A DNA stretch of 64,000 nt from Cytobacillus sp. FSL H8-0458 (GTDB lineage Bacteria; Bacillota; Bacilli; Bacillales; Cytobacillaceae): positions 1,178,001-1,242,000 of the forward strand of contig NZ_JBBOBR010000001.1 in the NCBI RefSeq assembly GCF_038002165.1. Reading direction: 5' to 3'. Under the pieces are notes generated by a model. It made no database searches, was not told where the DNA came from, and saw only the letters and a list, made by a program, of their open reading frames with translations. The stretch's first letter is position 1. Every line of letters begins with the position of its first letter. Shown piece by piece: positions 59,616 to 64,000 of the stretch. Both the position numbers and the translations under genes were made by a program.

Positions 59616-60371
59616 ATGGAATTATCAAATCAATTCTGGAACTCTTCTTTGGAGGAGATTAAGCAGGGTTACATTGAAGAAAAAGAAGTATACACTTGCT
59701 TGTTATGCGGGGAAAAGACGGAAAAAGGGATTGTCTACCCATATAAAGATCGATTTTACGATGCGGAACGGTATATGCGCATTCATATTGAAACAGAGCA
59801 TATTTCGATTTTTGACTATCTGCTTTCAATGGATAAGAAGCTTACAGGGCTCACAGATCATCAGAAAAGTCTTGTGCAGCTTTTTTATCAGGGGAAAAGC
59901 GATAAGGACATTCAGAAGGAACTGGACATGGGCAGCACTTCAACCATACGCCATCACCGCTTTGCCTTAAAAGAAAAGGAACGTCAGGCGAAGACCTTCC
60001 TCGCGATCATGGAATTGCTGAAGGAAAAGGATGAGCACGCACCAGCGTTCGTGCCGGTCCATAAAACAGCCACGATGGTAGATGACCGCTACAACATTAC
60101 AGGGGAGGAACAGGAGAAAATCCTAAAGAAATACTTCCCTGAGGGCGACGGTATGCCCCTCGCAAAGTTTCCGCCAAGAGAGAAGCAAAGGCTGATTGTG
60201 CTGCGGGAAATTGCCAGCCGGCTGAAGCCTGAACACTCATATGGAGAGAAAGAGTTAAAACATGCACTAAAGGCCATTTATGAGGACTATGCTTTGATCA
60301 GAAGGTATTTGATCGATTATGGGTTTTTAGACCGAAAGCCCGATGGCAGCGAGTATTGGATTAAAAAATAG
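59616..60371 (+). CDS. DUF2087 transcriptional regulator-like protein
   Basis: A 251-aa protein with three parts. The N-terminal segment has a possible zinc site (C-L-L-C-G and later H-I-E-T-E-H). A LuxR-like helix-turn-helix follows (L-T-D-H-Q-K-S-L-V-Q-L-F-Y-Q-G-K-S-D-K-D-I...S-T-S-T-I-R-H-H). The C-terminal DUF2087 domain is F-P-P-R-E-K-Q-R-L-I...R-R-Y-L-I-D-Y-G-F-L-D-R. The DNA-binding middle part and the palindromes upstream make autoregulation likely. It is in an operon with the GIY-YIG-like gene 17 bp downstream. Confidence 0.85.
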   Translation: MELSNQFWNSSLEEIKQGYIEEKEVYTCLLCGEKTEKGIVYPYKDRFYDAERYMRIHIETEHISIFDYLLSMDKKLTGLTDHQKSLVQLFYQGKSDKDIQKELDMGSTSTIRHHRFALKEKERQAKTFLAIMELLKEKDEHAPAFVPVHKTATMVDDRYNITGEEQEKILKKYFPEGDGMPLAKFPPREKQRLIVLREIASRLKPEHSYGEKELKHALKAIYEDYALIRRYLIDYGFLDRKPDGSEYWIKK

Positions 60372-60388
60372 AAAAACGGGGGATTAAC

Positions 60389-60733
60389 ATGGAACGCAAA
60401 CGAGAATTAAAGCAGCAGTTTAAAGAAACGACCATTGAAGCAGGGGTTTATCAAATAAAGAATACAGTGAACAATAAAATCTTCATTAAAAGTACGAATA
60501 ACTTAAAAAGCTTGAATGGGGTCAGATTCTCACTTGAAACAAACGGCTATATGCCTAATCGGGAGCTGCAGGAAGAATGGAATCAGTTTGGGAAAGAGGC
60601 TTTTGAAATCAGCGTTCTGGAGAAGCTGAAGAAGAAGGATGTTCCCTATTTTAACGAGAAGGAAGCTCTGGAGAAGCTGGAGGAAAAGTGGCTGGAGGAA
60701 CTGCAGCCATTTGGTGATAAAGGTTATAATTAG
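60389..60733 (+). CDS. GIY-YIG-like protein, probably not catalytic
   Basis: A 114-aa protein with a GIY-YIG-type fold signature. The GIY strand is G-V-Y-Q-I and the YIG strand is degenerate (I-F-I-K-S instead of Y-I-G-x-S), followed by N-N-L-K-S and a helical part with W-N-Q-F-G-K-E-A-F-E. The family's C-terminal Glu-rich region is present (L-E-K-L-E-E-K-W-L-E-E-L). Loss of the YIG motif suggests a binding rather than a cutting role. It is often seen beside DUF2087 genes in Bacillus, as here. Confidence 0.75.
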   Translation: MERKRELKQQFKETTIEAGVYQIKNTVNNKIFIKSTNNLKSLNGVRFSLETNGYMPNRELQEEWNQFGKEAFEISVLEKLKKKDVPYFNEKEALEKLEEKWLEELQPFGDKGYN

Positions 60734-60851
60734 ACATAAATGAAGGGTGGTCACTTTAACGTATTTTAAGATATTTATGATGAGAATTTTGAAGAATGAA
60801 AAGAAACGTACCCCATTTACGGATAAAAAAAAAGCGCTAATGCGGTTAAGA

Positions 60852-60886
60852 AATGATCCCGGTATTGTACTGGGGTCATTTTATTT
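60852..60886 (+). terminator. Terminator after the DUF2087/GIY-YIG operon
   Basis: AATGATCCC (60852-60860) pairs with GGGGTCATT (60872-60880) with inner GTA/TAC pairing, then TTATTT. The remaining 394-bp gap before the ABC genes holds no supported ORF. Confidence 0.65.
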
Positions 60887-61035
60887 AATCCCCATTGATA
60901 ACGGTGTGATGATTGTACTCTTCAATACTCGTTCTACTTCCTTCGGTACACGCTTCAAATTAGCAAGTGTTATACTCTGCCGGATCTTAATAATGACCAA
61001 AAACGCTATAAGTGAATGTCTGCCCTATTTATATT

Positions 61036-61091
61036 AATTAAGAGATAGTTAAGAAATAGTTAATCCTCAGTTAAAAATACATTCCTATAAT
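61036..61091 (+). promoter_or_regulatory. Four 11-bp direct repeats and -10 upstream of the BcrABC-like operon
   Basis: AATTAA (61036), AGTTAA (61047), AGTTAA (61058) and AGTTAA (61069) stand exactly 11 bp apart, one helical turn. A perfect TATAAT follows at 61086. The repeats cover the -35 region, as for OmpR/PhoP-type activators. Confidence 0.6.
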
Positions 61092-61127
61092 GAGTACATA
61101 AGCAAAAAGAAAGTAGGTCTTAAATAA

Positions 61128-62048
61128 ATGCAAGAGATCATTAAAACGACGAATTTAACAAAAATATATGGAAAACAAAAGTCGGTTGATAATCTTAATA
61201 TATCGGTGAAACAAGGGGATATATACGGATTCCTGGGAAGAAATGGTGCTGGTAAAACAACGACTATACGAATGTTATTGGGCTTAATAAAGCCTACACA
61301 TGGGAAGATAGAGATATTTGGCGAAGATTTATCCAGAAATAAAAAAAGTATTTTAAAAAGGATTGGCTCAATTGTTGAAGTACCTGGTTTCTATGGAAAC
61401 CTTACAGCCAGAGAAAATCTTAAAATAAACGCAAAAATTATCGGAGTATACAAAAAAAATGCAATTGAAGAAGCATTAGAGATTGTAGGATTAGAAAAAG
61501 AAACCCAAAAGCTTGTGGGCAAATATTCTTTAGGTATGAAACAAAGACTTGGCATCGCCAGATCTCTTTTACATTACCCAGAGCTCTTAATATTAGATGA
61601 ACCAACGAACGGCTTGGACCCAATAGGTATTAAAGAAATGAGACGACTAATTAAAAACTTGGCTGAAGAAAGAAAGATTACACTTCTAATATCAAGCCAC
61701 ATATTATCTGAAATTGAACAATTAGTGGACCATTTGGGAATTATCCATGAGGGCAAGTTATTAGAGGAAACAGAATTTGATAAGCTCCGAAAGAAGAACC
61801 GAAAATTCCTTGAATTTCAAGTATCTAATGATAACAAAGCTACAATGCTTCTGGAAAGTCATTTCCGGATTTTTGATTATGAAGTACACGATGAGGGAAA
61901 CATTCGAATTTTTTCACATATTGGAGAGCAGGGGGCTATCAATAAATTATTTGTTCAGAACGATATAGAAGTAAATAAAATTATGCTCAGTGAAGACAGG
62001 TTAGAAGATTATTTCACAAAATTGGTGGGAGGTGGGAACATTGGTTAA
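61128..62048 (+). CDS. BcrA-like ABC transporter ATPase
   Basis: A 306-aa ATPase of the bacitracin-resistance (BcrA/NatA) type: Walker A G-R-N-G-A-G-K-T-T, signature Y-S-L-G-M-K-Q-R-L-G (the family variant of L-S-G-G-Q), Walker B L-L-I-L-D-E-P-T-N-G-L-D-P and H-loop I-S-S-H-I-L-S. A C-terminal about 80-residue domain follows. With the next two genes it forms a three-gene unit like BcrABC of B. licheniformis. Confidence 0.9.
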   Translation: MQEIIKTTNLTKIYGKQKSVDNLNISVKQGDIYGFLGRNGAGKTTTIRMLLGLIKPTHGKIEIFGEDLSRNKKSILKRIGSIVEVPGFYGNLTARENLKINAKIIGVYKKNAIEEALEIVGLEKETQKLVGKYSLGMKQRLGIARSLLHYPELLILDEPTNGLDPIGIKEMRRLIKNLAEERKITLLISSHILSEIEQLVDHLGIIHEGKLLEETEFDKLRKKNRKFLEFQVSNDNKATMLLESHFRIFDYEVHDEGNIRIFSHIGEQGAINKLFVQNDIEVNKIMLSEDRLEDYFTKLVGGGNIG

Positions 62049-62778
62049 TCTCTTATATACAGAGTTTTTAAAACTTAAAAGGTCTAAGATGCAACTAATA
62101 AGTACAGTTGGAGCTTCAGTAGTACCTCTTATGGTAGTCATCGCATCCTATATACAGATGAAAACAGAGAAGCCTTCTCCTATTATAGAATTTCACGAAC
62201 TTTTCAGCAATGCAAACTTATACACAATCCTAGTAGTTGGAGTTCCGCTGTATGGAGTGGTTGCTGCTTATATTTTTAACCGGGAATATATGGATGACAC
62301 TTTAAAAAACCTTTTAACAATACCCGTTTCACGAGTGAATCTCATTCTCAGTAAACTCCTGCTGCTTTTTATGTGGATACTCTTTTTAACTCTAGTTTCG
62401 TGGGGGCTAACTTTAATACTAGGTGTGCTGCTGCAATTCCAAGGTCTCAGTAAATCGCTAATCTCAGAATCATTTCTGCAATTTCTTTTAGGTGGCATTT
62501 TGTTATTTGCTTTATCAACGCCTATTGTTTTAATTACCGTAGTTTTAAAGAATTACGTGCCAACAATAATCTTTACCATATTGGTCACTCTGATAAATAT
62601 CATGACTGCTAATTCAGAACATAGAGGGTTGTTTCCTTGGGCAGCAGCAGGAGACATATCCATGAACACGCTTCTTCCTACTTATCCTCCAGAGTACTCC
62701 TATATGGGAATTGCTTTGTTTTCGATCTTTGGATTTGTTTCATTACTCATCTATTTTAACAAAATAGATATACATTAA
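62041..62778 (+). CDS. BcrB-like ABC-2 permease
   Basis: A 245-aa permease with six helices of the BcrB/ABC2_membrane type; it starts L-V-N-L-L-Y-T-E-F-L-K-L-K-R-S-K-M. TTG 62041 is 8 bp from GGGAGG, whereas GTG 62032 overlaps that site. The start overlaps the ATPase gene end. It likely exports or flips bacitracin or a related peptide, together with the ATPase. Confidence 0.88.
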   Translation: MVNLLYTEFLKLKRSKMQLISTVGASVVPLMVVIASYIQMKTEKPSPIIEFHELFSNANLYTILVVGVPLYGVVAAYIFNREYMDDTLKNLLTIPVSRVNLILSKLLLLFMWILFLTLVSWGLTLILGVLLQFQGLSKSLISESFLQFLLGGILLFALSTPIVLITVVLKNYVPTIIFTILVTLINIMTANSEHRGLFPWAAAGDISMNTLLPTYPPEYSYMGIALFSIFGFVSLLIYFNKIDIH

Positions 62779-62857
62779 ATATTTTAATACTTTAGCTGGG
62801 ATTTTAAAATTTAGTTCCTCAGTGTGTAAATGTACTTATTATAGGAGGTTTACAAAA

Positions 62858-63457
62858 ATGTCTTTTTGGGAGATAAACATTTCCGCTTTTCGTATGGTAA
62901 ATGATTTAGGTAAGGAATATCAATTTCTTGATTCAACTGTGATCCTGATTGCTGAATATACAGTTTTCGTTTTAGCCCTAGTGATGCTGGGATACTGGTT
63001 TACCCGCACACATAAAAATAGGATGATGGTCATTCAAGCTATGATTGCTTTCATTGCAGCTGAAATTATTGGGAAGGCTGCTGGCCTATTTTATGGCAAT
63101 AATCAGCCTTTTGCTGTTCTGCCAAACGTTAACAAACTTGTAGATCATGCAGTAGATAATTCTTTTCCCAGCGACCATACTATTTTATTTTTTTCAATTG
63201 CTTTCTCATTTTGGCTTGTTCACAAAAAAACAGGATGGATCTGGATATTACTTGCGTTTATTGTAGGAATCTCACGTATATGGGCAGGCCTGCATTACCC
63301 TTTTGATATAGCTGCAGGAGCTATTATAGCCATTATTTCAGCTTTTTTATCCAAGTGGCTTGTACCGAAGCTGGGATTTATTAAAAACATCCTTGCTATA
63401 TATGAAAAAGGTGAAGGGTACATTCTTCCTCGTAAAGAGAAGACTAAAAATTTTTAA
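62858..63457 (+). CDS. bcrC: BcrC-like undecaprenyl-diphosphatase (PAP2)
   Basis: A 199-aa membrane phosphatase. PAP2 motifs: the basic first motif region near N-K-L-V-D-H, then P-S-D-H (motif 2) and G-I-S-R-I-W-A-G-L-H-Y-P-F-D (motif 3). It removes phosphate from undecaprenyl pyrophosphate, the bacitracin target, and so confers resistance. ATG 62858 has GGAGG at good spacing; the frame opens at 62822. It completes a BcrABC-like cassette, closed by a terminator. Confidence 0.92.
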   Translation: MSFWEINISAFRMVNDLGKEYQFLDSTVILIAEYTVFVLALVMLGYWFTRTHKNRMMVIQAMIAFIAAEIIGKAAGLFYGNNQPFAVLPNVNKLVDHAVDNSFPSDHTILFFSIAFSFWLVHKKTGWIWILLAFIVGISRIWAGLHYPFDIAAGAIIAIISAFLSKWLVPKLGFIKNILAIYEKGEGYILPRKEKTKNF

Positions 63458-63464
63458 GCCAGTC

Positions 63465-63493
63465 AAAACATCTGATAAAGTCAGGTGTTTTTG
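63465..63493 (+). terminator. Terminator after the BcrC-like gene
   Basis: AAAACATCTGA (63465-63475) and TCAGGTGTTTT (63481-63491) form a stem with one G-U pair, followed by TGTG; modest T tract. Confidence 0.65.
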
Positions 63494-63701
63494 TGCGATT
63501 AATAATACTGAATTTTTAGGTAATTTAGCCCAGTATGGTTACATAGGAAAATAAGACATATTCATCAATTGACGATATCTGTATAGTAATTAAATTACAT
63601 TTCTGTAATAATATGGGATGCAAAGGTTATTCTAATTAATCTCAGATAATTGGTGGATTGCTGTTTGAGTTTTTTAGGATTTTATGAAATGGGGAATTCT
63701 G

Positions 63702-64000
63702 ATGAGAACCATGATAGCTCTATTTGGAAATAGAAATTTTTTAAAATTATTCCTGGCATCCTTTACATCCCAAATGGGAGGAACAATTGGCATAACTGCC
63801 CTTATGTTTTATTTACTTAATCGATATTCTGAAAAACCAGCATATGCCACTGTGACTGAACTGATGCTATCTTTACCCACTTTAGCTGTTTTCTTTCTTG
63901 TAGGTGTATTTGCAGATCGCCTGGACAGACAGCGAGTCGCCAAGAATTGTGACTGGATCTGTGCTGTATTATCCATCCTTATGCTCCTTGCCTTAGTAAT
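63702..64000 (+). CDS. MFS transporter, N-terminal part only
   Basis: The gene starts at ATG 63702 (or ATG 63684, in frame) and leaves the window at 64000. About 100 codons are visible: M-R-T-M-I-A-L-F-G-N-R-N-F-L-K-L-F-L, a first helix, a second helix with P-T-L-A-V-F-F-L-V-G-V-F and then the MFS cytoplasmic motif A-D-R-L-D-R-Q-R-V-A. It resembles macrolide-efflux (MefE/YfmO-like) members. Standing after BcrABC, it may be another resistance gene. Confidence 0.8.
   Translation, partial: MRTMIALFGNRNFLKLFLASFTSQMGGTIGITALMFYLLNRYSEKPAYATVTELMLSLPTLAVFFLVGVFADRLDRQRVAKNCDWICAVLSILMLLALV

Noticed and set aside
60747..61037. Plus-strand frame of 96 codons before the BcrA-like gene
   Set aside because: It begins inside the tail of the GIY-YIG operon, runs through a terminator hairpin (60852-60886) and has no family resemblance.

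Overview
The window looks like a chromosomal stretch of a low-GC, spore-forming Bacillaceae species (Bacillus sensu lato, e.g. the Cytobacillus/Mesobacillus type). The grounds are strong AGGAGG-type ribosome sites, frequent TTG/GTG starts, a TatAd-like Tat subunit, an RsbR paralogue behind a sigma-B-type promoter, a SqhC-type terpene cyclase, a DUF2515 (YppC-like) protein, PhoP-type boxes and many T-tailed hairpin terminators. No rRNA, tRNA or CRISPR array was seen.

Layout. 1-4.3 kb (minus): an MMPL exporter, a response regulator, a sensor kinase and the start of a membrane protein form one operon. 4.5-9.8 kb: assorted single genes (isochorismatase-like hydrolase, DUF421, YqcI/YcgG, RsbR paralogue, YwaF-like membrane protein, a 52-aa protein, a DeoR regulator). 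10-13 kb: two Tat-exported metallophosphoesterases followed by an orphan tatA. 13.3-25.3 kb: a complete C-P lyase (phosphonate) locus. It has a PHP-type cyclic phosphodiesterase, a hexapeptide acyltransferase, phnF, phnGHIJKML and the transporter phnDCEE. PhoP-like hexamer arrays precede both the phosphoesterase genes and two phn transcription units, so phosphate starvation probably controls the whole 10-25 kb block. 25.7-37.4 kb: an oligopeptide-type ABC transporter runs together with two sugar-isomerase-like proteins, a Gfo/Idh dehydrogenase, a ROK regulator, an AnsA-type asparaginase and CutC. This looks like uptake and breakdown of a sugar-amino-acid conjugate of unknown identity. 37.5-43.7 kb: a HAD phosphatase, a tiny acidic lipoprotein, two unrelated intergenic tandem arrays that both have a 52-bp period, a Smr-less MutS2-like ATPase behind a leader-peptide/terminator arrangement, and an NhaC-family antiporter.

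44-49.9 kb is the most notable region. It is a heterocycloanthracin/sonorensin-type thiazole/oxazole-modified microcin (TOMM/LAP) cluster: a 93-aa Cys-rich precursor, a ThiF-like leader-binding maturation protein, a YcaO cyclodehydratase ending in a P-x-P-x-P tail, and a SagB-type dehydrogenase. The precursor core has two parts: Cys every third residue, then four Cys-Gly-Gly-Arg repeats. No dedicated exporter or immunity gene is visible next to it.

50-64 kb is mixed accessory DNA. It holds a frameshifted Imm26-DUF4240 gene, the terpene cyclase and DUF2515 gene, small ORFs, an IS110-family element, a cupin protein, and a DUF2087 regulator with a degenerate GIY-YIG protein behind stacked palindromes. 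It ends with a BcrABC-like bacitracin-resistance operon behind 11-bp direct repeats and the 5' end of an MFS transporter. Low-complexity intergenic arrays (50-52 bp and 20 bp periods) recur in the window and are probably lineage-specific repeat families.
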